Of a stretch of 64,000 bases of DNA, positions 26,278 to 34,822 are shown one piece after another (position 1 is the stretch's first letter; each line of letters opens with the position of its first letter). This DNA comes from Algoriphagus litoralis (GTDB lineage Bacteria > Bacteroidota > Bacteroidia > Cytophagales > Cyclobacteriaceae): NCBI RefSeq assembly GCF_003259255.1, contig NZ_QGOL01000002.1:682001-746000 (forward strand), read 5' to 3'. The position numbers were made by a program, and so were the translations under genes. The notes under the pieces were generated by a model. The model did not search any database and was not told where the DNA came from. It saw only the letters and a list, made by a program, of their open reading frames with translations.

Positions 26278-27576
26278 ATGATGAACTTCAAAGAAGATTT
26301 TTTACAGCTGGTCTGGAAGTATCAATACTTCGACAAAAAATCACTTTTTACCACAGATGGTCAGAAAGTGCAGATTATGAATGTTGGATTTCATAATCAA
26401 AGTGAAGGCCCAGACTTTCGAGATGCGACCCTAGTTTTGGATGGAGTTACCTTACACGGACATGTGGAAGTCCACCGCATGGCCTCAGAGTGGAAGCAGC
26501 ATGCCCACGGCGGTGATCCGGCATACAATTCCGTGATTCTACATGTGGTGTGGGAAAACGACCAGGAGGTGCTCAGAAATGATGGCACGACCCTTCCAAC
26601 CATCGAACTCAAAGGCAAAATCTATCTGGAAATCTGGAGGAATTACGAGCAACTCCTCGATTTCAAATCCGACCTTCCCTGTGCGCATGCTTTGGGAACA
26701 GTGCCCGAGATCATCCGCTTCTCCTCCCTCGAAAAAGCACTGGTCGAGCGGCTTCAGGAGAAATCAGAAATGATTTTGAAAATTCTGAATCAAACGAAGG
26801 GAGATTGGGAAGAGAGCTCATATCGTTGGCTTTTTACTTGTTTTGGCTTCAAGGTCAATAGTCAGCCGATGGGTGAATTGGCTGCATTGGTTCCGTATAA
26901 AATCCTCCAAAAACATCGAACTCAGGTCTCAGCTTTGGAGGCGATGCTCCTGGGGCAGGCCGGGCTTTTGCCAGAGAAAACCGATGAACCTTATGCATTG
27001 CACCTGAAAAATGAGTATGATTTTTATCAGAAAAAATTTGGGTTTGCGTCACCGATGCTTCGACAGCATTGGACTTTCATGGGAGCTCGGCCGACTAATT
27101 TTCCGACACTTCGGATTGCTCAATTGGCAGCGATTCTATCCAAAGCGCCAAACTTGCTTCAAGCCGTAATGGAAGACAGCCGGGAGTTTTCCAGCTTCAA
27201 AAAACTGCTTCAAGTCCCCGCATCGGACTATTGGAAGTATCATTATTCTTTTGGCAAGCCTACGGAAAAAGTGGCTTCAAAGGGCATCTCAGGCAGTTCT
27301 TTGGAGCTTTTGATCATCAATTTCGTCATCCCGCTTTGGTTTGCTTATGGCCGCTACTTCGAGCAATCGGAGTGGCAGGAGCGATGCTTTGACCTGATGC
27401 AGACCGTTCCGGCAGAGAATAATTTCATCATTCGAAAGTATGGAGAGAAGGGATGGAAAGCCGAAAACGCCTTTGATTCTCAAGGAATGATCGGGCTTTT
27501 TAGGACGTATTGCCAGCCTCAAAAATGCCTTTCCTGCAAAATCGGACAAAGCCTACTCAAGGGCCAATCCAAATGA
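26278..27576 (+). CDS. DUF2851 family protein
   Basis: Conserved Bacteroidota protein of unknown function. The 432-residue protein carries the DUF2851 N-terminal signature QIMNVGFHNQSEGPDFRDATLVLDG near residues 30-55 and GHVEVHRMASEWKQHAH. It ends with a cysteine pair in CQPQKCLSCKIGQSLL, which may bind a metal. There is no signal peptide or membrane helix. ATG at 26278 or 26281 are equally possible starts; a TTG at 26272 lies in a box-like sequence (TAGTCTTTG) and is less likely. Confidence 0.85.
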   Translation: MMNFKEDFLQLVWKYQYFDKKSLFTTDGQKVQIMNVGFHNQSEGPDFRDATLVLDGVTLHGHVEVHRMASEWKQHAHGGDPAYNSVILHVVWENDQEVLRNDGTTLPTIELKGKIYLEIWRNYEQLLDFKSDLPCAHALGTVPEIIRFSSLEKALVERLQEKSEMILKILNQTKGDWEESSYRWLFTCFGFKVNSQPMGELAALVPYKILQKHRTQVSALEAMLLGQAGLLPEKTDEPYALHLKNEYDFYQKKFGFASPMLRQHWTFMGARPTNFPTLRIAQLAAILSKAPNLLQAVMEDSREFSSFKKLLQVPASDYWKYHYSFGKPTEKVASKGISGSSLELLIINFVIPLWFAYGRYFEQSEWQERCFDLMQTVPAENNFIIRKYGEKGWKAENAFDSQGMIGLFRTYCQPQKCLSCKIGQSLLKGQSK

Positions 27577-27579
27577 AAC

Positions 27580-27611
27580 TTTGCGTAAGCGAGTCATTTC
27601 CCGTACTTTTG
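27580..27611 (+). promoter_or_regulatory. Consensus promoter of the NeuD-like acetyltransferase gene
   Basis: TTTG (27580-27583), 20 bases, TACTTTTG (27604-27611), a full consensus match starting three bases after the DUF2851 stop. The leader is about 16 bases. Confidence 0.7.
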
Positions 27612-27632
27612 CAGGCCAAAACCAATTAATCC

Positions 27633-28268
27633 ATGGAAAAACCAGTGATCATTCTGGGAGCAAAAGGAATCGCACATCCTGCGCTTGAGATCTTCAATAG
27701 CAATCAAGTCATCGTTTACGGCTTATTGGATGAAGATCAGAGCCTTCACGGCACAGAAATCAATAACATTCCGGTCCTGGGAAATCCTGAAGACGAAGGT
27801 TTTCTGAAGTTGATTGGGAAAAAAACCGAGGCATTTGTCGCAGTGGATGACGTGAAATACCGGAAATTTTTGGTGGAAATGCTGATCGAAAACAGAAAGG
27901 TTCAGCCAGTAAATGCGATTCACGAGCGCGCTTATATTTCTACTGATGCAGCTCTGGGGCACGGCAATTTCATCAACGCAAATGTGACCATTGGAGCTGG
28001 CGCAAAGGTCGGAAGTCATTGCATTTTCCACACTGCTGCGATTATTGATCACAAGGCAGTGATTGGTGACTTTGTGCAGATTGGTGCAGGATCTATAGTA
28101 AATGCTGATGTGACGATCGAGGAAGGTGCATTTATTGGCTCAGGAGTCACAATCGTGGCTGGTGTGACCATTGGCAAGGGAGCGAGAGTAGGTGCTGGTT
28201 CGGTCGTTATTGGCTCCGTTGGAAAAAATGAAACCGTCTTTGGGAATCCGGCGGCAAAAATAAAATAA
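27633..28268 (+). CDS. NeuD/PglD-like sugar O/N-acyltransferase
   Basis: Left-handed beta-helix acyltransferase, likely acetylating an amino-sugar of a cell-envelope glycan in the cytoplasm. The 211-residue protein has an N-terminal nucleotide-sugar-binding domain (IILGAKGIAHPALEIF) and a C-terminal hexapeptide-repeat domain with many [IV]GxGxx turns, including FHTAAIIDHKAVIGDFVQIG carrying the catalytic His region, and ends in VFGNPAAKIK. It is not next to other sugar genes; its substrate is unknown. Confidence 0.82.
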   Translation: MEKPVIILGAKGIAHPALEIFNSNQVIVYGLLDEDQSLHGTEINNIPVLGNPEDEGFLKLIGKKTEAFVAVDDVKYRKFLVEMLIENRKVQPVNAIHERAYISTDAALGHGNFINANVTIGAGAKVGSHCIFHTAAIIDHKAVIGDFVQIGAGSIVNADVTIEEGAFIGSGVTIVAGVTIGKGARVGAGSVVIGSVGKNETVFGNPAAKIK

Positions 28269-28457
28269 GTACGATTTTGGATTTACGATTTACGAGGTCC
28301 AAAGCTAACTTTAAGTTTCAGGCCTAGTAAGCATGAAATAAATAAAATGTTGAATTGATTGAATCAGAAATATTGAACACCGAATTCTGAATATCGAATA
28401 ATGAAGTAAATCATAAATCATAAATCCCCAACACCCTGCCGAAACAGGGCTCTAGTT

Positions 28458-29468
28458 ATGGAAAACACAAACAACAAATCGTACAGCATCCTGCTGTACT
28501 ATTGCTACGCGCAGATCGAAAACCCAGAGGAATATCGGGAGGAGCACCACCTGTTCTGCGTCGAAAACAACATCCGAGGGCGGATCATCATCTCTGACGA
28601 GGGTCTGAATGGAACCGTATCAGGCTTAGTCGAAGACTGCGAAAAGTACATGGCCTATATCCATGCTGATCCTCGATTTGCCAAAACAGAATTCAAAATC
28701 GACTCCTTTGATAAGCATGCTTTCACCAAGATTCATGTGCGTTATAAGCCCGAAATCGTGCATTCTTCCCTTCGCCACCTAGATCCCAATGTAAAAACTG
28801 GAAAGCACCTAGAGCCGGCTGAATTTAAAGCCTTGAAAGATCAGGAGGATGTGGTCATTTTGGATGTTCGATCTAATTACGAACACGAACTCGGTCGATT
28901 CAAAAATGCCATTACGCTGGATATTGACAACTTCAGGGATTTTCCGGAGAAAGTGAAAGAGCTAGAACACCTGAAAAACAAAAAAGTCCTCACTTACTGT
29001 ACAGGTGGAATCAAGTGCGAAAAAGCCTCCGCATTCCTCTTGGAACAAGGGTTCGAAGATGTGTATCAACTCCATGGAGGGATCATCAAATACGGAATGG
29101 AAGCGGGAGGTGAGGACTTTGAAGGCAAATGCTATGTCTTTGATAATCGGATCGCAGTAGAGGTGAATAAAGTCAATCCGACCGTAATTTCTACCTGCCA
29201 CGTGTGCGGCACGGCCTCAGACCGGATGGTCAATTGCGCCAATCCGACCTGCAATGAGCATCTTCCGATCTGTGAAAAATGTGGTTGGGAACTGGATGGT
29301 GCCTGTTCGGTTGAATGCAAAGAAAATCCTGATAAGCGTCCTTATGATGGCACAGGATATTATCAAAAGAATACCAACGGATACAATCCTTATAAGGGAC
29401 TTCACCGTAAGCCAGAAAAAGAACTCCTACAAAAAATCCATGGAAAATCGGAAAATTCCTGCGTCTGA
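28458..29468 (+). CDS. trhO: tRNA uridine(34) hydroxylase (rhodanese-like TrhO/YceA)
   Basis: Forms 5-hydroxyuridine at the wobble position of tRNAs in an oxygen-dependent way. The 336 residues follow the family order: an N-terminal acylphosphatase-like domain with GRIIISDEGLNGTVSG, a rhodanese domain with the catalytic cysteine in TYCTGGIKCEKAS near residue 180, and a C-terminal cysteine-rich region (CHVCGT, CANPTC, CEKCGW, CSVEC) likely to bind zinc. Its 3' end overlaps the uridine phosphorylase gene by 29 bases in another frame. Confidence 0.93.
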   Translation: MENTNNKSYSILLYYCYAQIENPEEYREEHHLFCVENNIRGRIIISDEGLNGTVSGLVEDCEKYMAYIHADPRFAKTEFKIDSFDKHAFTKIHVRYKPEIVHSSLRHLDPNVKTGKHLEPAEFKALKDQEDVVILDVRSNYEHELGRFKNAITLDIDNFRDFPEKVKELEHLKNKKVLTYCTGGIKCEKASAFLLEQGFEDVYQLHGGIIKYGMEAGGEDFEGKCYVFDNRIAVEVNKVNPTVISTCHVCGTASDRMVNCANPTCNEHLPICEKCGWELDGACSVECKENPDKRPYDGTGYYQKNTNGYNPYKGLHRKPEKELLQKIHGKSENSCV

Positions 29469-30300
29469 ATTGATCATCAACTCGGACGGTAGTATATACC
29501 ACTTGCATTTGAAGCCAGAACATCTGGCTTCAACTGTTTTCACGGTAGGCGATCCCGATAGGGTGCCGATCGTTTCGAGGCATTTTGACCAGATTGATTT
29601 CAAAACCCAAAAACGGGAGTTTGTCACGCACACAGGATGGAAAAATGGCCAGCGAGTCACTGTCATGAGTACCGGAATGGGGACAGACAATATCGAAATC
29701 CTAATGACCGAACTCGACGCCTTGGTCAATGTTGATTTGGAAAGTCGGAGAGTCAAAGCCGAAAAAACGAGTCTTCAGATTATTCGGATCGGTACCTCAG
29801 GAAGTATGCAGGCCGAATTGCCTGTTGGAACTTTGCTGGCATCAGAAGTTGCGATAGGAATGGATACGCTGATGGCCTATTATCCAGAGTTGGAAGGGGA
29901 TCAAAGTTTGGCAAAAACTATCCAGACTGAACTGGGACTTCCATTTTTGCCCTATCAAGCAGGAGCCTCCTCTTTTCTGCTGGGAAAACTTGATCAGAAT
30001 TTTGTCAAAGGTGTGACCTTAACCTGCCCGGGTTTTTATGCACCTCAGGGAAGGGAACTCAGATTAAAGCCGCGATTTGATCAGATGATCGAGCGACTTT
30101 CCTCACTTAGCGTTGCTGGAAAAAGGCTTACCAATTTTGAAATGGAGACAGCGGGATACTTTGCCATGGGTGAATTACTGGGGCATCAGATGCTGAGCTT
30201 GAATGCTCTGGTAGCCAACCGGCCCTTGGGAAAATTTGATCCGAATGCTGACCAAACGATGGATCGTTTGATCCAGTTAGCGCTGAATCTATTCGTCTAA
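29440..30300 (+). CDS. udp: Uridine phosphorylase (PNP/UDP family)
   Basis: Phosphorolysis of uridine to uracil and ribose-1-phosphate for pyrimidine salvage. From the ATG at 29440 it has 286 residues. Motifs: FTVGDPDRVPIVSRHFD (phosphate site), MGTDNIEILMTEL, IRIGTSGSMQAELPVGTLL, and TNFEMETAGYFAMG, where the Glu-Met-Glu binds ribose. The gene starts inside trhO (29-base overlap), which indicates translational coupling of two uridine-related enzymes. Longer versions beginning at 29254 would overlap trhO by 215 bases and lack family support. Confidence 0.88.
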   Translation: MENRKIPASELIINSDGSIYHLHLKPEHLASTVFTVGDPDRVPIVSRHFDQIDFKTQKREFVTHTGWKNGQRVTVMSTGMGTDNIEILMTELDALVNVDLESRRVKAEKTSLQIIRIGTSGSMQAELPVGTLLASEVAIGMDTLMAYYPELEGDQSLAKTIQTELGLPFLPYQAGASSFLLGKLDQNFVKGVTLTCPGFYAPQGRELRLKPRFDQMIERLSSLSVAGKRLTNFEMETAGYFAMGELLGHQMLSLNALVANRPLGKFDPNADQTMDRLIQLALNLFV

Positions 30301-30311
30301 AAGAGTCGTCT

Positions 30312-30587
30312 TTAAGCCAGAAATTGTTGAGCAAAGGCGGGACTTTCTATCTTAAAATCTTCCCATTCGTGGTAATCGATATTTTGGATGAGGAAGCTCA
30401 TGAGTTCCAAGCATTCTTGCTTGCATAGATAGATTCCAAACAGACTTTCTTTTTTATCAATACAAAAGGTTCTTTTGCTGTCGAAAATTTTTACCAGATC
30501 AGCCCAAGTCCCCAATACTAAAAGCTCATCTTGATTCTTAACAGTCTGAATGATTTTAAAGGAACCGCTTAACGATGAAATTTTCAT
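30312..30587 (-). CDS. Hypothetical protein, 91 residues
   Basis: I do not recognise this protein. It is soluble, without signal peptide, and begins MKISSLSGSFKIIQTVKNQD. It faces the uridine phosphorylase gene, with 11 bases between the stops. A perfect -7 box (TATTTTTG on the minus strand, 30591-30598) ends three bases before the ATG, suggesting a leaderless mRNA. The earlier TTG at 30593 lies within that box and is not a credible start. Confidence 0.6.
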   Translation of the reverse strand: MKISSLSGSFKIIQTVKNQDELLVLGTWADLVKIFDSKRTFCIDKKESLFGIYLCKQECLELMSFLIQNIDYHEWEDFKIESPAFAQQFLA

Positions 30588-30590
30588 ACT

Positions 30591-30598
30591 CAAAAATA
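30591..30598 (-). promoter_or_regulatory. -7 box abutting the start of the 91-residue gene
   Basis: TATTTTTG on the minus strand, perfect TAnnTTTG, with only three bases to the ATG. No convincing -33 element. Confidence 0.45.
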
Positions 30599-30691
30599 AG
30601 TTTGATTACAGGTTAAAATTATAGATTTAGCAGACCGCTCTCAATACGTAGAAATACGTATTTTCTATTTTCAAACGGGCTAAATTGACGT

Positions 30692-31324
30692 TTACCCTAT
30701 GATTTCGCGATTTCGTTGCGCCCAAAGCAGAAGGGAATTATGTTTTTTTTCCAGATCCAGCTTGGTGATCATATTACTTCGGTGTTTCTCGACAGTTCGC
30801 TCAGATATAAAAAGTTTATCCGCGATCTCACGAGTCGCGTACCCTTCTGCGATCAATCTTAGGATTTTTATTTCTGAGGGAGTAAGTGGTTCAAAAACAG
30901 GTGACTCGATGGGGTTTTTGCTCCCCTCCCAGATTTTTTCACTGAAATAACTGCCGCCTTTTTTTATTATTTCTAGTGCAGAAGAAAGTTCTGTAAGTGC
31001 AAATTCTTTTAAGATGTAGCCTGAAAACTGTAGCTCTTTTGCTTTTTGAAGAAGAAATAGCTCTTTGTGGAGCGTGAGCAAAATTTTCTTTGATTCCAGT
31101 CCCTGACGGTTCATTTGCTCTGCCACTTCCAATCCAGTCATACCGGGCATTTCCATGTCCATTAAGACAATATCCGGTCTATGGATTTTGATCTTTTCGA
31201 GGAGATGGATACCGTTTGAGGCTGTGTCAAGAATTTTCAGTCCCAAATCATTTAAAAAATCACTGAGTCCTTTAAGTAAAATCGGATGATCATCAGCGAT
31301 GACTATAGTGGTTTTTTCAGACAT
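30692..31324 (-). CDS. NarL/LuxR-type response regulator
   Basis: DNA-binding partner of the kinase encoded just upstream. From the ATG at 31324 it has 210 residues. The receiver domain shows IVIADDHPIL (acidic pair), VLMDMEMPGM with the phosphoryl Asp near residue 57, and the Lys in GYILKEFAL. The C-terminal LuxR helix-turn-helix has LTPSEIKILRLIAEGYATREIADKLFIS and TVEKHRSNM. The ATG overlaps the kinase stop by 8 bases (ATGTCTGA), a classical coupled pair. Confidence 0.92.
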   Translation of the reverse strand: MSEKTTIVIADDHPILLKGLSDFLNDLGLKILDTASNGIHLLEKIKIHRPDIVLMDMEMPGMTGLEVAEQMNRQGLESKKILLTLHKELFLLQKAKELQFSGYILKEFALTELSSALEIIKKGGSYFSEKIWEGSKNPIESPVFEPLTPSEIKILRLIAEGYATREIADKLFISERTVEKHRSNMITKLDLEKKHNSLLLWAQRNREIIG

Positions 31325-33335
31325 GGACAGTAAATGTAAATTGACTTCCTTTTCCTTTTTCACTGCTGACTTTCATGATTCCCTGTATTGCAGCAGTTCT
31401 TTCTTTTAGGGTTTTGAGACCAAGACTTTGGAAATCCTGATACCGCTCTGAGAAGTCAAAACCCTTACCATTGTCCTCGATTATGAGGCTAATTTTTTTG
31501 TCTGTTTCTCGTAGAATGACCCGGATTGCAGCGGCTTCAGCATGCTTTAGGATGTTATTCAAGCATTCCTGAAGGATACGATAAAGGTGAAGCTCGTGTT
31601 CCTTATTTAGTTTGCCTTTGATGTCATCGATTTCTGAACTAACAAACAGATCCGTTTCCTTGTCAATCTGCTCCAAGAGCTGTTCGGTAGCTTTGGAAAT
31701 CCCCAGCTTCTCGAGCTGCATTGGGTGGAGAGATCGGGCGATCGCCCTGAGTTCCGAAATTGCCGAATCCAGCATTTGACCAGTGCTTTCATCCTGTCGG
31801 AGCGCCACTCGGTTTTTGATCAAGAGAAGACTTTGACCCAGTCCGTCGTGAAGGTCTTTGGAAATACGAAGGCGTTCCTCTTCTTGGTTGGTGAGGAGCT
31901 GTCTGGAGAAGGTTTGCTGAAGTGCTTTTTCTTTTTTAGCCTGCTGAAGGTTTTTCCAAAGAAATGCACCTACTGCTGATACGATCACCACAGAGATTAT
32001 CCCGATAAACCAACGTGTCCTTGATGCTGACTTTGCTCTATTTTCTTCCAGTTCTTGCGTTTTATTCAAGATTTCGCGTTCCTTTTTTTCTGTCTCATAG
32101 AGGGTTTGATAGTAAGCAAAAGTGGCGGATTGATTGGCGGATATAACGGAGTCCTTAAACTGGTTTAACCGTGACAGAACGCGAAAACCGTCTTGAGCTC
32201 GCCCTTGATCTGCATAAGTTTCTGCCAAAAGCGTGTAGCCGCGCAGGATATGATCCAAGTCTTTTGAGTCAATAGCTGCCTTCATATATTCTTCCGCCAG
32301 CAAAGTTGCTTTGGTTGGGTTATTCCTGTTTTTCTCAATGAGCGCTTCCGCAAAGAGTCGGTTTGGATTTTCGGTACTGAAAATCGGCAAATCCGAAAAA
32401 TAGGTCTTGGCCTTTTGATAGTAGTCTAGCTGTTTGGATAGGTTGTTTTGTTCTCCGAAATAATTGGCCCAGGATAGGTTGTAAACAGCGCTGAAATAAT
32501 TGTGTTCCTCCCCGAAGGGCATGAGGGATTCTGCCCGTTTGAGAAATTCAAATTGCCGATCAATTTTTTGCTGTTTTCTGAAATCCTCCGCTTGATTGTA
32601 AAGCTGAATGGCGGCTTCGTAGTTTTTGTTCTCCTTTAGATGATATTCGATCAGTTTTTGTCTGATTTCAAAAGCTTCATCATAGATTCCATATCTGCTG
32701 AATAATATTGCCATGCCTCCGAGTACAAAATTTACATATTCTTGATCACCGAGGCGTTCGTAGATATTACTTGCTTTTTGATACGTATCCATGGCCTGGA
32801 GCAGGTCTCCTTGGTAATCAAACGCCTGCCCTGTAAAAAAAGTAGCATCAGCGATATAGATAGAGTCAGATTTGCCAAATCTCTTAATCGATTGCTGGTA
32901 ATAATAAATTGCCGAATCGTAATCATATTGGTTGAAAAATGCTCCGCCAAGCTTAAGGTATAGGTTCCCTTTGATAAGAGAATCCTTCAGCTGAGATTCA
33001 TACTGAATGGCATCTAACAGAATTGCGACTTTTTCTTGATAGGAATTTGTCCCCGGAGCATAGGAACTATAAAATGCAATCGCCCATTTGGCTAATTTCT
33101 CATAGTCTTTTCCCGTCCTGACCAAATCCAAGATTCTTCGTAGATACACTCCTGACAGGGAGTCCTCACCAGGGATTTCGCTGTACAGAGCTTCAAGGGT
33201 TTCTAGCTCATCTGCCTGAGAAAGGCCATCCTTAGTTAAAATTCGCTCGAGACTGTCTCTTGTTTGAGAAAATCCTTGGAAAAAAACCGCTGTAAAAAAG
33301 AGTAGAAAAAAAGAAAATGTAATCCACTTAGCCAT
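31317..33335 (-). CDS. Sensor histidine kinase with TPR sensor region (HisKA_3)
   Basis: Membrane-bound kinase that phosphorylates the adjacent NarL-type regulator. The 672-residue protein has a signal sequence or first membrane segment (MAKWITFSFFLLFFTAVFFQ), an exported region of about 400 residues made of TPR-like helical repeats (GQAFDYQGDLLQAMDTYQKA and others), a membrane helix near WFIGIISVVIVSAVGAFLW, the HisKA_3 phospho-acceptor in SKDLHDGLGQSLL, and a HATPase_c domain with IIEDNGKGFD and GLGLKTL-like SLGLKTLKER. The start at 33335 (ATG) is preferred over TTG at 33350. The signal sensed is unknown. Confidence 0.9.
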   Translation of the reverse strand: MAKWITFSFFLLFFTAVFFQGFSQTRDSLERILTKDGLSQADELETLEALYSEIPGEDSLSGVYLRRILDLVRTGKDYEKLAKWAIAFYSSYAPGTNSYQEKVAILLDAIQYESQLKDSLIKGNLYLKLGGAFFNQYDYDSAIYYYQQSIKRFGKSDSIYIADATFFTGQAFDYQGDLLQAMDTYQKASNIYERLGDQEYVNFVLGGMAILFSRYGIYDEAFEIRQKLIEYHLKENKNYEAAIQLYNQAEDFRKQQKIDRQFEFLKRAESLMPFGEEHNYFSAVYNLSWANYFGEQNNLSKQLDYYQKAKTYFSDLPIFSTENPNRLFAEALIEKNRNNPTKATLLAEEYMKAAIDSKDLDHILRGYTLLAETYADQGRAQDGFRVLSRLNQFKDSVISANQSATFAYYQTLYETEKKEREILNKTQELEENRAKSASRTRWFIGIISVVIVSAVGAFLWKNLQQAKKEKALQQTFSRQLLTNQEEERLRISKDLHDGLGQSLLLIKNRVALRQDESTGQMLDSAISELRAIARSLHPMQLEKLGISKATEQLLEQIDKETDLFVSSEIDDIKGKLNKEHELHLYRILQECLNNILKHAEAAAIRVILRETDKKISLIIEDNGKGFDFSERYQDFQSLGLKTLKERTAAIQGIMKVSSEKGKGSQFTFTVHV

Positions 33336-33432
33336 GCCTAAAGATATCAATAAACGGGCATTTCATTCTGCGCATTTTTCTGATATACCGTACAAGTTTG
33401 CCGAATGGGTGATTGAAGTTTAATTTGTGTCC

Positions 33433-34149
33433 ATGAGTGAATTAGTAAGTTTTATTATTCAGGACCTGAAGAATTCAGCATCTGCTGAAAAGGCATCTTT
33501 TTTCCCTGGTTTTTTTAAATCCCTACCAGGAGGATATGAGGAGGGAGATCAGTTCATGGGGGTTGTTGTTCCAGAGCAGCGCAAAATTGCAAAGACCTAT
33601 TTTCGTGATATTTCGCTGGATGAAACCTCCGAAATGCTTCAAAATCCTTTTCATGAAGTCCGGTTGACGGCTTTGATGATGCTGGTGTATCGATTTGAAA
33701 AACTGAAATCAGAATCAGATCGAAAGGAAATTGTGAACTTTTATTTAAGCCATCTTCAGTTTGTCAATAACTGGGATTTGGTGGATAGTTCTTGCCATCA
33801 GATTTTAGGGGCTTTTTATCACAAGAAAGACAAATCACTTTTTTATGAATTGGCAGATTGTGGAGAGCTCTGGCCGCAGCGGGTTGCGATGATCAGTAGC
33901 TACCATTGGATAAAAAAAGACGATTATGCAGATGCTTTGCGATTGGCCGAAAAACTGAAAAACCATCCCCATGACCTGATGCATAAGGCAGTCGGCTGGA
34001 TGCTTCGGGAGATCGGGAAGCGGGATTTTGAAGTGGAATATGAGTTTTTGAAAAGGCACTACTCCACCATGCCACGGACAGCTTTACGGTATGCGATTGA
34101 GAAGTTTCCAGAGGATTTACGGCAGGATTTTTTGAAGGGAAGGGTTTAA
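33433..34149 (+). CDS. DNA alkylation repair protein (AlkD-like HEAT repeats)
   Basis: Probably a DNA glycosylase of the ALK superfamily, removing alkylated bases. The 238-residue protein is an all-helical HEAT-repeat array: VVPEQRKIAKTYF, HEVRLTALMMLVYRFEK, VNNWDLVDSSCHQILG (the NWDxVD motif holds the catalytic Asp in AlkD-like enzymes), and HDLMHKAVGWMLREIGKRD near the C-terminus. ATG at 33433; the TTG at 33427 is less likely. It is divergent from the kinase gene across about 100 bases. Confidence 0.88.
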   Translation: MSELVSFIIQDLKNSASAEKASFFPGFFKSLPGGYEEGDQFMGVVVPEQRKIAKTYFRDISLDETSEMLQNPFHEVRLTALMMLVYRFEKLKSESDRKEIVNFYLSHLQFVNNWDLVDSSCHQILGAFYHKKDKSLFYELADCGELWPQRVAMISSYHWIKKDDYADALRLAEKLKNHPHDLMHKAVGWMLREIGKRDFEVEYEFLKRHYSTMPRTALRYAIEKFPEDLRQDFLKGRV

Positions 34150-34154
34150 GGTGT

Positions 34155-34182
34155 TTTGCCACTAAGGCACCAAAACAGCAAG
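34155..34182. repeat. Degenerate CACTAAGGCACCAAAA-type repeat before the GxxExxY gene
   Basis: The tract contains GCCACTAAGGCACCAAAACAG, an internally repetitive sequence of the kind that recurs in non-coding DNA of many Bacteroidota. It may be a relic of the repeat family found on the other side of the gene. Confidence 0.35.
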
Positions 34183-34258
34183 TTTTGATCTTTTTAAGCT
34201 ATCCCAAAAATTAATATATTTCTGTAAATCAGTTTTTTAAAATTATTTTTCTTAAGGA

Positions 34259-34633
34259 ATGGAAAACTATCTTTCTAAAATCATCGTCAACACCTGTTTC
34301 CAAATTCATGTCGGACTTGGTCCCGGATTACTTGAATCAGTCTATGAGGAGGTCCTTTATTATGAATTATCTCAACAAGGCTTTAAGGTGAAAAGGCAAT
34401 TCCCAATACCAATAGTTTGGCAAGACATTGAAATGGAGCAAGGATTTAGAGCAGATTTAATCGTTGAAGATTGTGTATTAATTGAAATCAAGTCGGTCTC
34501 GAAAATTGAACCTGTGCATAAAAAACAAACACTTACTTATTTGAGGCTAACTGGTCTAAAACTAGGTTTGCTAGTCAATTTCAATGAAGCCTTGATTAAA
34601 GACGGAATTACTAGAGTTGTAAATTATCTTTAG
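34259..34633 (+). CDS. GxxExxY protein (PD-(D/E)XK_3 nuclease-like)
   Basis: Small protein of a widespread family of unknown role with a predicted PD-(D/E)XK nuclease fold. The 124 residues show the naming motif in GPGLLESVYEEVL near residue 22. The nuclease-like core is RADLIVED with the Asp and VLIEIKSVSKIEP with the ExK, then KQTLTYLRLTGLKLGLLVNFN. All putative active-site residues are present. The gene is flanked by degenerate repeats upstream and by an inverted-repeat-bounded element downstream, suggesting acquisition as a cassette. Confidence 0.88.
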   Translation: MENYLSKIIVNTCFQIHVGLGPGLLESVYEEVLYYELSQQGFKVKRQFPIPIVWQDIEMEQGFRADLIVEDCVLIEIKSVSKIEPVHKKQTLTYLRLTGLKLGLLVNFNEALIKDGITRVVNYL

Positions 34634-34643
34634 CATTCTATAG

Positions 34644-34819
34644 ATTTCTCGCAAAGTCGGAAAGACGCTAAGATTTTTTCTCTTTGCAATTCCGAGCCTT
34701 TTGTCAGAGCTAAGTTTTTTTTGAAAACAGCCTCATCGTTACCAGCCCAAAAAGAAACCTCGCAAAACGGAAAGGTGCTAGGATTTTTCTCTTTGCGCCT
34801 CCGCGACTTTGCGAGAAAT
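34644..34819. repeat. 176-bp element bounded by a perfect 16-bp inverted repeat
   Basis: The ends ATTTCTCGCAAAGTCG (34644-34659) and CGACTTTGCGAGAAAT (34804-34819) are exact reverse complements. Inside are two direct copies of about 39 bases (34648-34687 and 34759-34796), starting CTCGCAAA and ending CTCTTTGC. No gene fits within it. It looks like a small non-autonomous mobile element or genome-wide repeat, and its right end runs up to the 3' end of the ABC-F gene. Confidence 0.65.
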
Positions 34820-34822
34820 ACC

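Noticed and set aside
29254-29439. N-terminal extension of uridine phosphorylase
   Set aside because: It would overlap trhO by 215 bases and has no resemblance to the family. The ATG at 29440 gives the normal length.
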